64,000 bases of DNA. Origin: Eubacterium sulci ATCC 35585 (GTDB taxonomy: Bacteria > Bacillota > Clostridia > Peptostreptococcales > Anaerovoracaceae). Numbering within the stretch: the first letter of the stretch is position 1; the number at the start of each line of letters is the position of its first letter. The translations under genes and the position numbers were made by a program. Below the pieces are notes generated by a model that saw only the letters and a list, made by a program, of their open reading frames with translations, ran no database searches and was not told the DNA's origin. Of this stretch, positions 56,800 to 64,000 are shown piece after piece. The stretch covers positions 1,116,001 through 1,180,000 of the forward strand of contig CP012068.1 of assembly GCA_001189495.1 (NCBI GenBank). The letters are read 5' to 3'.

Positions 56800-57543
56800 A
56801 TGCAAGCACCAAATCCCATTGCATTTACAATCGCAGGTATTGATGTAAGATGGTACGGCATTTTGATAGGTATCGCCTTTCTTCTAGCGATATATATAAG
56901 CTACCGTAGAGCACCGAGATTTGATATCGTGCAGGATGATATTCTTGACCTAACGATATTTCTAATCCCCTTATCCATCATAGGCGCAAGGGCATATTAT
57001 GTTATATTCAGCTATGATAACTATCGTGGCGACTTTATACAGATGCTTAACATCCGCGCTGGTGGACTTGCTATTCACGGCGGAATAATTGCAGGAGTAA
57101 TTGTTTCTTACATAGTCGCTAGGCACAAGAAAATCAAGTTTCCTAAATTAGCTGATTTAATTATGCCACAGGTTGCACTAGCCCAATCAATAGGCAGATG
57201 GGGAAACTTCTTCAACTCAGAAGCGCACGGTGGTCCTACAGACCTTCCTTGGGCTATTACTGTATACGGTGAGAAAGTACATCCTACATTCCTTTATGAA
57301 TCTATATGGTGTCTTTTAATATTCATCTTCTTAGTTAAGATATCAAAGAAAAGAAAATTTGATGGACAGATTGCACTGCTTTATGCAATGCTTTACTCAT
57401 TTGAAAGATTCTGGGTTGAAGGATTGAGAACCGATAGTCTCATGATTGGTCAGTTTAGACAAGCACAGGTACTTAGCCTTATGGTCTTTGTACTAGCACT
57501 TGCAACTTACATCTATCAAGCGAAAAAATATAAAAAACAATAA
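56800..57543 (+). CDS. lgt: Prolipoprotein diacylglyceryl transferase
   Basis: It attaches diacylglycerol to the lipobox cysteine of lipoproteins such as HtsA above. The 247-residue membrane protein has seven helices, with RAYYVIF, LAIHGGIIAG, the Lgt signature GRWGNFFNSEAHG, and PTFLYESIW. The ATG at 56800 has AAAGGAG about six bases before it; an in-frame ATG at 56785 overlaps that site. It is followed by ychF after 21 bases. Confidence 0.97.
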   Translation: MQAPNPIAFTIAGIDVRWYGILIGIAFLLAIYISYRRAPRFDIVQDDILDLTIFLIPLSIIGARAYYVIFSYDNYRGDFIQMLNIRAGGLAIHGGIIAGVIVSYIVARHKKIKFPKLADLIMPQVALAQSIGRWGNFFNSEAHGGPTDLPWAITVYGEKVHPTFLYESIWCLLIFIFLVKISKKRKFDGQIALLYAMLYSFERFWVEGLRTDSLMIGQFRQAQVLSLMVFVLALATYIYQAKKYKKQ

Positions 57544-57564
57544 TTACTTTATGAGGAGAATACA

Positions 57565-58659
57565 ATGAAACTAGGTATAGTTGGCCTTCCAAACGTAGGC
57601 AAAAGTACACTTTTTAATGCAATTACAAAAGCTGGAGCAGAAGCAGCAAATTACCCCTTCTGCACGATAGAGCCAAACGTTGGTGTAGTTACAGTTCCAG
57701 ACAGCAGAATAGATACACTTCATGAGGTATATAACTCTAAGAAGACAATTTATACTTCAATTGAATTCTGTGATATCGCAGGTCTCGTTAAAGGTGCATC
57801 AAAGGGTGAAGGTCTCGGAAACAAGTTCCTTGGTCACATCAGAGAAGTTGCTGCTATTATTCACGTTGTTCGTGGCTTTGATGACGATAATATCGTCCAT
57901 GTATCAGGACAGATTGATCCTCTCTCCGATATTGAAACAATTAACATGGAGCTCATCCTCTCAGATCTTGAAGTCCTAGAAAAGAGAGCAGCTAAGACTC
58001 AGAAGAACCTAAAGGGAGATAAGAGTCTTGCTAAGGAACTAGAACTCCTAAACAAGGTTATTGCCTTTCTAGAAGAAGGTAAATCTGCACGTGCCATGGA
58101 GCTATCAGATGATGATGCAGAATATGTCAAGTCACTTGACCTTCTATCTTACAAACCTATCATCTACGTGATAAATCTTTCAGAAGACGAAATAAATGAT
58201 ACAGATGATAACGAGCGTGTTAAGCAGATTAAGGAATTTGCAAAGACTGAAGATGCTGAAGTTGTCTGCATCTGTGCCCGTATAGAAGAAGAAATCTCCG
58301 AGCTAGATAAGGAAGAAAAAGAAATGTTCCTTACAGAGCTAGGTATTGATGAGTCAGGTCTTGATAAACTTATCAAAGCATCATATAAACTCCTCAATCT
58401 TATTTCATTCCTCACAGCTGGTGAAGATGAAGTTAGAGCTTGGACTATCAAGAGAGGAACAAAGGCACCTCAGGCTGCAGGAAAGATTCATACAGATTTT
58501 GAAAGAGGCTTTATCAGAGCCGAAACCATTTCTTATGATAAACTTATGGAATGTAACGGCAGCCTTGCCGCAGCTCGCGAAAAGGGCTTTATACGCGCTG
58601 AGGGTAAGGAATACATCGTTAAGGACGGAGATGTAATGAACTTCCTCTTCAATGTATAG
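57565..58659 (+). CDS. ychF: Redox- and ribosome-linked GTPase/ATPase YchF (OLA1)
   Basis: A 364-residue P-loop protein: GLPNVGKSTLF (G1), NYPFCTIEPNVG (G2), DIAGLVKGASKGEGLGNKFL (G3, switch II) and NLSE in place of NKxD (G4), which explains the ATP preference of this family. The C-terminal TGS-like domain has RAWTIKRGTKAPQAAG and HTDFERGFIRAE. Length and features are complete. It binds ribosomes and affects stress responses in other bacteria. Confidence 0.98.
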   Translation: MKLGIVGLPNVGKSTLFNAITKAGAEAANYPFCTIEPNVGVVTVPDSRIDTLHEVYNSKKTIYTSIEFCDIAGLVKGASKGEGLGNKFLGHIREVAAIIHVVRGFDDDNIVHVSGQIDPLSDIETINMELILSDLEVLEKRAAKTQKNLKGDKSLAKELELLNKVIAFLEEGKSARAMELSDDDAEYVKSLDLLSYKPIIYVINLSEDEINDTDDNERVKQIKEFAKTEDAEVVCICARIEEEISELDKEEKEMFLTELGIDESGLDKLIKASYKLLNLISFLTAGEDEVRAWTIKRGTKAPQAAGKIHTDFERGFIRAETISYDKLMECNGSLAAAREKGFIRAEGKEYIVKDGDVMNFLFNV

Positions 58660-58681
58660 AAACATTTAAGTAATTGAAAAC

Positions 58682-58730
58682 GCCCCTTGCATTGACTTCA
58701 TTAGTTACAAGTCTATATCAAGGGGCTTTT
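58682..58730 (+). terminator. Terminator of lgt-ychF
   Basis: GCCCCTTG and CAAGGGGC arms enclose a 29-base loop region and end in TTTT; it also lies before the Tad operon 3' end. Confidence 0.7.
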
Positions 58731-58759
58731 ATTATTTGTTAAAACTATTTTATAAGAAC

Positions 58760-58873
58760 TTATTTAAACATTGATGAAATCGCCTTCAAATATGCATCCT
58801 CAAGACCAAGTAAGTTAAGCGCCAATGAACTTATGAATATAATTATTCCAAGCGTTATTATCAAATTTTTCAT
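58760..58873 (-). CDS. Tiny membrane peptide, Tad locus (37 residues)
   Basis: A short frame (MKNLIITLGIIIFISSLALN...) with one hydrophobic helix followed by a polar C-terminus. It closely resembles the two other tiny frames at 59250-59381 and 59378-59539 in its first 15 residues, and lies directly after the 123-residue gene. No type IV prepilin cleavage motif (G followed by E at +5) is seen. It may be a minor pilin or an assembly peptide; I do not recognise the family. Confidence 0.6.
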   Translation of the reverse strand: MKNLIITLGIIIFISSLALNLLGLEDAYLKAISSMFK

Positions 58874-58875
58874 GC

Positions 58876-59247
58876 CTATCCATCACACCTTATATCAAAA
58901 TGCACTTTCATCTCTTTCTGCCCTTTTACTATTCCAAATCTATCTTTTAATTCTTCTATATTTAAATGTAACTCTACTTCTATGTGTTTTATACCATTAT
59001 ATTTATAGTCTGTAGAGATAATTTCTATGTCTGACTTATCGCATTTAAATATCTTTGCGGCCTTTTCTTTCCATGCATCTTTAACTATATCGTCTAGTTC
59101 AGAAGCCCTCTTAACTCGCTCAATATATCTTATTGAGCTTACTTTAAGTTCAGTCTGCTTCATCTTTATTTCCTGGATGCAAAGTATATTGCTAAAGACA
59201 CTTAAAATAAGAATTAATGATGCTGTCGCCGTGATTATCTGCTTCAT
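58876..59247 (-). CDS. Secreted or membrane-anchored protein of the Tad locus
   Basis: A 123-residue protein: a hydrophobic N-terminal segment (about 5-24, ending near LCIQ) and a soluble alpha/beta domain with EIISTDYKYNGIKHIEVELHLNIEEL. It could be an exported, membrane-tethered pilus component (a pseudopilin-like or TadE-like small protein) but no prepilin motif is seen. The ATG overlaps the stop region of the preceding peptide frame (TAATAATG), indicating translational coupling. Function unknown. Confidence 0.65.
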   Translation of the reverse strand: MKQIITATASLILILSVFSNILCIQEIKMKQTELKVSSIRYIERVKRASELDDIVKDAWKEKAAKIFKCDKSDIEIISTDYKYNGIKHIEVELHLNIEELKDRFGIVKGQKEMKVHFDIRCDG

Positions 59248-59249
59248 TA

Positions 59250-59381
59250 TTATAACTGTCTAAGCAGATTTGAGAAATAGCTATCACTACTAGTTTTTAG
59301 ACTATTTCCCCCACCAACCATCATCTCAAATATAATGCATCCTAGTATTATGGTCCCTGCTATTACGATAATCTCCTTCAA
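59250..59381 (-). CDS. Tiny membrane peptide, Tad locus (43 residues, TTG start)
   Basis: The frame begins at a TTG that overlaps the TGA stop of the preceding peptide (TTGA), so translation is coupled. It reads LKEIIVIAGTIILGCIIF and then GGGNSLKTSS, matching the neighbouring peptide at both the hydrophobic core and the GNS(L/M)K part. It carries no classical leader-peptidase site. Start codon and expression are inferred. Confidence 0.5.
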   Translation of the reverse strand: MKEIIVIAGTIILGCIIFEMMVGGGNSLKTSSDSYFSNLLRQL

Positions 59382-59539
59382 TTCGGATCACCAATCTTCA
59401 TATTGTCTATTGTATGGATACCTCTATCAAGTATGTTTTGTGCGGCTCCCTTCATAGAGTTACCATCTCCAAGAACTAGTGTGTTTACTATTATAACCCC
59501 CAGTATCATGGTTCCAATTATTATAATTAAATTCTTCAT
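59378..59539 (-). CDS. Tiny membrane peptide, Tad locus (53 residues)
   Basis: A clear gene with a strong ribosome-binding site (AGGAGGGG five bases before ATG). It has one hydrophobic helix (MKNLIIIIGTMILGVIIVNT) followed by LGDGNSMKGAAQ and a polar end. Together with the two neighbours it forms a set of related peptides in a Tad operon, where Flp pilin genes usually sit, although their sequence lacks the Flp leader and Glu+5. Confidence 0.7.
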   Translation of the reverse strand: MKNLIIIIGTMILGVIIVNTLVLGDGNSMKGAAQNILDRGIHTIDNMKIGDPN

Positions 59540-59547
59540 TACCCCTC

Positions 59548-60135
59548 CTAAAATATATCCGAAAGCAATACCTGTGCCTTTGAAAATATAACAGTGACAG
59601 TAAAATTCATTAATAGAGCAAATATAGATAAAGTCACTGTTATATTAACTATGAGACTTTGTTTTTCTGCGTTCTGTATGCCTTTTGTCAGCCTTTGATC
59701 TGCAAGCGTTTCCTCAAATGAATCCATATATTCGCTAAGCTCTACAGGATTTATCATATCTATCTTGGATAAAATCATTGAAAAACTCTTTGCAGCTTTT
59801 ACAGGCACTCTTTTGTACAATATGTCAAAAGCCTCCTTATCTCTACCCTTCCTATACTCTGAGAGTATTTCTGCATAAACTGGTTTAAGTAGCTTGCTGC
59901 TTCTCATGAGTTCCTCTATTATGTAATCCGCTGACATCGGTTTTCCGGCATATATTATTGCAAGGTTTTTCCCCATTAAACAGCTATTTAGCAGCTCCTG
60001 CTCAATCCTATCTGAATTCAATATAGATATAATTTTAGCCTTAATCGATTTCAATACATTTTTAGTATTATCTAGCGGATTTTTCTTAATGCTAATTACG
60101 CTTAACTTCCTGCGCCAAAATCTACTTATCCTCAA
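59548..60135 (-). CDS. tadC: TadC-like inner-membrane protein, short
   Basis: The 195-residue protein follows tadB, the position of tadC. Most of it is soluble and helical (a T2SS F-type pattern, for example ELSEYMDSFEETLADQRLTKG), and only the last 30 residues are hydrophobic. A usual TadC is around 300 residues with more helices, so this is a reduced version. The start is TTG at 60135, three bases after the tadB stop. Assignment rests mainly on gene order. Confidence 0.6.
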   Translation of the reverse strand: MRISRFWRRKLSVISIKKNPLDNTKNVLKSIKAKIISILNSDRIEQELLNSCLMGKNLAIIYAGKPMSADYIIEELMRSSKLLKPVYAEILSEYRKGRDKEAFDILYKRVPVKAAKSFSMILSKIDMINPVELSEYMDSFEETLADQRLTKGIQNAEKQSLIVNITVTLSIFALLMNFTVTVIFSKAQVLLSDIF

Positions 60136-60137
60136 AT

Positions 60138-61085
60138 CTATAAGTCCATCTTTCTGCTTGCAAAAAACATGTCTGTAAAACAGGCACCTAAGTATAGAAA
60201 TATCGAAGTAAGTAGCCAGTACATACTACTCTTATTGGAAAACTGATTTAACATATATTCACCTATACTCATGTCAAAGAACATTCTTGCACTTATAATT
60301 GTCATCAGCATGCATATTGGCATCATATATCTAATCATAATTCTCGCTTCATATCCCTGACGTCTTGAGTGCTCAACGATTTTCTTGCTATTTGCAATGC
60401 TTTTTCCTAAATCCCTAAGACTGTTTTCTACCCTTACCCCTCTGTACACTGCTATAAAAATATTTGCGGATAGAATGTCTGCCCATGCGGTTCCAAATGC
60501 ATATCTAAAGTTTTCTACCGCTTCCCCTATTTCCTTTGACGAGGATGCATTGTTCAAGTTCTTTGCTAGATTTATCATTACCCTCTTAACTGTTGCAGAA
60601 GCCTCAATTGAAATAGCTGTAGCCTCAATTGCTTCCCTCATATTGCATGAATTGATCTTATAGTTATTAGTTAGTTCCTGTACTAGAACCACAGCTTCAC
60701 GACTTCCTTTAGCTCTTTTTCCACTAAGCTTGAAAGTTAAAACTGCATAAGGAATAGCTGCAAAACCAGTAGCCAGTATCAAAGCATCGCGAAAATCAAG
60801 AAAAATCATAAGCCCAATAAACATGAAGCTAAATATGAATACACTTAGATATATAAAGTGTTCTGGTGAAATAAATATATGCTCCATATCAGATGCAGAA
60901 ATAAGACGCATAAGATGTTTGTATACCTTGCCACCTTCTCTTTTATTGATTTGTTTTGATACTAGTCTTAAATCTCTCTTTATGGAGAAACTATTTTTCA
61001 TGCCTTTGTATATTTGAACTACAACATCTGATTCCATTACTAGTATGCCAATTACAAATATCAAATATATTATTCTTTCTAGCAT
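60138..61085 (-). CDS. tadB: TadB-like inner-membrane platform protein
   Basis: A 315-residue membrane protein with about five hydrophobic segments (residues 3-22, 77-97, 105-125, 250-270, 280-302) and a central T2SSF-type helical region, including EAVVLVQELTNNY and VENSLRDLGKSI. It would form the inner-membrane platform turned by the CpaF ATPase. It follows the ATPase gene by six bases and precedes the tadC-like gene by two. Confidence 0.85.
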   Translation of the reverse strand: MLERIIYLIFVIGILVMESDVVVQIYKGMKNSFSIKRDLRLVSKQINKREGGKVYKHLMRLISASDMEHIFISPEHFIYLSVFIFSFMFIGLMIFLDFRDALILATGFAAIPYAVLTFKLSGKRAKGSREAVVLVQELTNNYKINSCNMREAIEATAISIEASATVKRVMINLAKNLNNASSSKEIGEAVENFRYAFGTAWADILSANIFIAVYRGVRVENSLRDLGKSIANSKKIVEHSRRQGYEARIMIRYMMPICMLMTIISARMFFDMSIGEYMLNQFSNKSSMYWLLTSIFLYLGACFTDMFFASRKMDL

Positions 61086-61091
61086 TTGTCT

Positions 61092-62525
61092 CTAATCCCT
61101 ATAGTTAGGTTCAAACCTCCAATCATCAAATACATCTTTGCAGGAGAGTTTATCAACAAGCCCTTTTATTTCTATGATTTCCTTAGACCCTTGGGGATAT
61201 TTTTCCAACTTACTCATTATGCAGTCAGAATTCCATCTCCATTCTTTTCTACTAAAATCATACTTACATAGGTATGTTGCTATGCAGCATTCTCTTTCGC
61301 TATCAAAATTGTATTCTACAATCGCCTTAAGTATTTTATGGTCATGATTATTATTATCCTGTGTCATCTCAAATACATAATCAAAACCTGTATATATTCT
61401 CTTTATTGTGTATATCAGGCTTCCGCCATACTTATTAACCACCTCACTTGCCATCCTATACGGTAGATCAAGCGCACTTCCATCGTGTACAGTAGCCTTA
61501 CACCTACTTGTCCCAGATGTAATTATATCTAAAATGAGTTTATATGCAGATGCATCCCTCATTTCCTCCATCAAAACATAGTCATTATCTGCCCTAAGAA
61601 GTGACTTACTTAGAGTTTCTAACCCCAAACCATCAGTCACTATCTGCATCAAAGCTGTACCTGGCATAATATCTTGCCAAGGCGTCTCAGGGTCAGTTGA
61701 AATAGCTAGTCCCTCAAGATTTGGATTTTCTCCGCTCTGCCACGTCTGTAGAAATGTCGTCTTGCCAGACCTCACCTGTCCTGTGAATATCACATTAAAA
61801 CCAACCTTACGCATAAGTTCAAATATCCTTATTGCTTCCTTAGGAAATGTCTTACGCTCGCTCAGGGCTTCAAAGCACAGCTTTTGCATAACATATTTAC
61901 GAAAGACTATTACATCTTGATTTGGCTTTACAACATCACCAGAATATATGCTTATTCTTATCCCATTTCTAAGATATACCTCATGGTATGCATCACTTAG
62001 ACGTTCGCTTGGCGTTGCAAGCAGAAGAGCTCTCTTTAGCTTAAGTAAACGATCCTTGCTTATTCTCTGTGGCATTAGCTGTGATTTACCATCTATAAGA
62101 AAATATATCCTCTCACCTATGATTTTTGCTGATGATGAACTTTTGTATTTATCATCTGTGTCATAAGCCCAAGGTGAAATTCCTGCAAGCCCATATAGCT
62201 CAGCGAATATGGCTTCTATGATATCCTGATAATAGCTAGGAAAGCTGGCCTCTTCTAGTTTATTCTGTCTTAGAATTTCCCTTATTTTATCTTTGTAGAA
62301 TAGAACATCCTTCTCATATCCTATGATTGCACTCTTTTCCCTCTCAAGCTTAAGCTGTTTACTAGCATCATCTGCATCGTTCCAGTCTATATCTAGTTTC
62401 TTCTCGACTAGACTGCAGATAGCTTCAAAGTCGAAATATGCATCTGTCTCCTGCCTCGTTTTTACAGGTTCATTGGAATACTCATCCAAGAAGTTCTCGA
62501 GCGAAAATAAATTTCTAACTGCCAT
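61092..62525 (-). CDS. cpaF: Tad/Flp secretion ATPase CpaF (TadA)
   Basis: The 477-residue hexameric ATPase drives pilus assembly. It has a T2SS E-type fold with VIFTGQVRSGKTTFL (Walker A) near residue 240, the Asp and His boxes ISTDPETPW and VLMEEMRDASAYK (Walker B-type), and CKATVHDGSALDL. The N-terminal 1-150 is less conserved. It overlaps tadZ by 11 bases. The length is similar to other CpaF proteins. All motifs seem functional. Confidence 0.92.
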   Translation of the reverse strand: MAVRNLFSLENFLDEYSNEPVKTRQETDAYFDFEAICSLVEKKLDIDWNDADDASKQLKLEREKSAIIGYEKDVLFYKDKIREILRQNKLEEASFPSYYQDIIEAIFAELYGLAGISPWAYDTDDKYKSSSSAKIIGERIYFLIDGKSQLMPQRISKDRLLKLKRALLLATPSERLSDAYHEVYLRNGIRISIYSGDVVKPNQDVIVFRKYVMQKLCFEALSERKTFPKEAIRIFELMRKVGFNVIFTGQVRSGKTTFLQTWQSGENPNLEGLAISTDPETPWQDIMPGTALMQIVTDGLGLETLSKSLLRADNDYVLMEEMRDASAYKLILDIITSGTSRCKATVHDGSALDLPYRMASEVVNKYGGSLIYTIKRIYTGFDYVFEMTQDNNNHDHKILKAIVEYNFDSERECCIATYLCKYDFSRKEWRWNSDCIMSKLEKYPQGSKEIIEIKGLVDKLSCKDVFDDWRFEPNYRD

Positions 62526-63228
62526 TGTCTTTTCCCAAGCATTCTTTGATTAAGCATTCTACTGCTCGTCTATATCGTTTTTCGCCTATAAGAGTTTTTC
62601 TCTCTATCTGCGCATAGCTTCCAAACTGAGAGTACGGAATTACACATGAAATATCCTTCTTCAGAAGATAAGCAATATCATCCTTGCTGTATAAAGATTT
62701 ATCCCTTAAATATTTATTTATAACAAGCTCAAAATCTCCAAAACTGCTTAATATGTCATTATCTAATTCTTTGAAATTTGATATTGAATTTGGTTCTTGA
62801 GTAATTGACACTATTCTCTTATTGCAATAACATAGTGCAGAAATAGTCAGAGCCGTCCTAAAGTCAGATCCTGCATCTACAACAACGTAATCAAAGCACC
62901 TAGATGAATTCAATATCTGTTCAAAACTATCCACAGGAAATGTATTTGCCATAAGAAAACTTTTATTTGATGCTATCAGTTCTATTCCATCTACGGTCTT
63001 TGCTGTAGCTTTTATCTCCTCTTCTGTTAGGCTCCTACCAACAAGTGACGACTTGATATCGTCTAGACTTCCTGCATTATTTTTTTCAACATATGAATAT
63101 AAACTGCTTATTCCTGTAAAAATATGAAGCACTCTCTTTCCCATATCTGCTAAAAGTTTAGATGTTGACACTGCTAACATGGTAGATCCAGGTGATGCAG
63201 ACCCTGAAAAGAATCCAATACTAGTCAT
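62515..63228 (-). CDS. tadZ: TadZ/CpaE-like localisation protein with a degenerate P-loop
   Basis: A 237-residue MinD/ParA-like protein that in other Tad systems sets the site of pilus assembly. The N-terminal loop reads SGSASPGSTMLAVS, lacking the deviant Walker-A lysine and the GKT/S lysine, so nucleotide hydrolysis is unlikely. The rest keeps FDYVVVDAGSDF (Walker B region) and alternating sheet-helix order. It lies between cpaB and cpaF, the standard order. Confidence 0.8.
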   Translation of the reverse strand: MTSIGFFSGSASPGSTMLAVSTSKLLADMGKRVLHIFTGISSLYSYVEKNNAGSLDDIKSSLVGRSLTEEEIKATAKTVDGIELIASNKSFLMANTFPVDSFEQILNSSRCFDYVVVDAGSDFRTALTISALCYCNKRIVSITQEPNSISNFKELDNDILSSFGDFELVINKYLRDKSLYSKDDIAYLLKKDISCVIPYSQFGSYAQIERKTLIGEKRYRRAVECLIKECLGKDNGS

Positions 63229-63777
63229 CTAGCTTCCCCTCACAATCAGTAATTTTCTGCCCTTTGATATCGCTTCGCTAAGCTTTGCTGCTTCGCTTTG
63301 GCCTGTTATCACTTCAAATCCATGTGTGTCATCCATTACGCTAGACACCTTTGCTCTAAGAATCAAATCAGCCTCATCATAAATCAAAACTATATCCTCC
63401 CTCTTAATCTGACTAGAATAATTATGTATTGCAGACTTTGGTAAGACCACAGCAAGTCTATCCCTAGATATATCAACTAAACTTTCTGGCTTTCCAAGAT
63501 ACTCGCTGAATAGTGGCACTCCCTTATGTATGAACTGCTTCGCCCTAGTCCCTATATATTTATTGATTTCCGCCTTGCTAATATATTTCTCTCCGCAGCT
63601 TGACTCTACATAGGATATCATGCCATCCTTTAGCTCATCCCCCTTTTGAAGGTCAATCTTAAGGACTGGTATTTTATCATACACAAGTGCTGGCTTAGCC
63701 CATTTCTCCCATATTACAAGCATAGTTAAAGCGCAGATTATTATAACAAGGCCTGTTATCCTCCTACCCATGCTCAT
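63229..63777 (-). CDS. cpaB: CpaB/RcpC-like SAF-domain protein
   Basis: The 182-residue protein has an N-terminal membrane anchor (RITGLVIIICALTMLVIWE) and a SAF-like domain: VLKIDLQKGDELKDGMISYVE, then IGTRAKQFIHKGVPLFSEYL, as found in CpaB/RcpC of Tad systems. It begins the conserved cpaB-tadZ-cpaF-tadB-tadC order. It may bind the pilus or wall. Its start follows directly after the preceding frame's stop. Confidence 0.85.
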   Translation of the reverse strand: MSMGRRITGLVIIICALTMLVIWEKWAKPALVYDKIPVLKIDLQKGDELKDGMISYVESSCGEKYISKAEINKYIGTRAKQFIHKGVPLFSEYLGKPESLVDISRDRLAVVLPKSAIHNYSSQIKREDIVLIYDEADLILRAKVSSVMDDTHGFEVITGQSEAAKLSEAISKGRKLLIVRGS

Positions 63778-64000
63778 CTACATCAGGGAAAGGTTCTTTG
63801 CTACATCAAAGAGAAACCTCTGTTTCCACTGCCTCCATGTGTTGTTTGGAAATGTTGTACCTGGATTTTGCATAATTATATTACTAAGAATATATCTTCT
63901 ATACTCCTTAGGTACTGTGGCTAGTGCTCTTTTAATCGCATTTACCCTCTCTTGAAGAAGTAAAATCTCCATCGCCTTTGCCTCAACCGGCTTGCTTACA
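63778..64000 (-). CDS. C-terminal part of an unknown protein upstream of the Tad genes
   Basis: An open frame that enters from the right edge (no stop up to base 64000), so the visible 74 residues are a C-terminal piece. It is helical and basic (EILLLQERVNAIKRALATV, then QNPGTTFPNNTWRQWKQRF). The pattern of AIKRAL-x-VPKEYR and a final RFLFDVAKNL is reminiscent of small phage-type transcriptional activators of the RinA/ArpU kind, but this is only a likeness. The stop abuts the cpaB start, so it may be in the same operon. Confidence 0.55.
   Translation of the reverse strand, partial: VSKPVEAKAMEILLLQERVNAIKRALATVPKEYRRYILSNIIMQNPGTTFPNNTWRQWKQRFLFDVAKNLSLM

Overview
The window is a 64 kb chromosomal segment of a low-G+C Gram-positive anaerobe. 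SpoVG, PurR, PASTA kinase and phosphatase, QueH, a sortase-type anchor, and the murC/prs/pth/mfd/YabM/MazG/HU/RqcP order all point to Firmicutes, class Clostridia. A host-associated Mogibacterium/Eubacterium-like lineage fits best, but this is inferred from gene content and style, not from a database match. Most genes lie on the minus strand.

Layout: (1) 1-5.6 kb: two membrane-anchored proteins of unknown function, a small membrane protein, a lone IS200-type element and a ComEC lacking its beta-lactamase domain. (2) 5.8-8.7 kb: a class A penicillin-binding protein. (3) 8.8-21.1 kb: an LRR protein, then a dense minus-strand housekeeping run (rpe, rsgA, prkC, stp, rsmB, a zinc peptidase, fmt, def, priA, asnA, queH), with a radical SAM gene divergent from it. 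(4) 22.2-33.9 kb: a heme-acquisition locus. It holds a large surface protein with two FMN-binding-like and three NEAT-like domains, a Shp-type heme protein, an HtsABC/IsdE-type heme ABC importer, a CydDC-like ABC pair and a DUF454 protein, headed by a DtxR-like regulator. (5) 34.0-35.4 kb: an AGCS amino-acid symporter. (6) 35.6-41.1 kb: a complete rRNA operon read on the minus strand (16S, tRNA-Ile, 23S, 5S, tRNA-Glu, tRNA-Leu) with two tandem promoters. (7) 41.2-53.9 kb: rqcP, hup, mazG, a lipid II/polysaccharide flippase family gene, mtaD-like deaminase, mfd, pth, prs, a stand-alone GlmU-type acetyltransferase and murC, followed on the plus strand by purR and spoVG. (8) 54.1-58.7 kb: pyk, a BFD-like ferredoxin, six tRNA genes, lgt and ychF. 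(9) 58.8-64.0 kb: the distal part of a Tad/Flp-type pilus or secretion operon (cpaB, tadZ, cpaF, tadB, tadC) followed by three tiny related membrane peptides and a secreted-type protein, running off the right edge.

The most interesting system is the heme locus. The ligand positions I can align are Met/Met in all three NEAT-like domains, Met/Met in Shp, and Met/His in the lipoprotein. This is the chemistry of the streptococcal Shr-Shp-Hts relay, but here the receptor carries flavin-type domains, which suggests that electron transfer may be coupled to heme capture. The regulator and the receptor gene share a palindromic operator, and the regulator appears to have lost the classical DtxR metal ligands.
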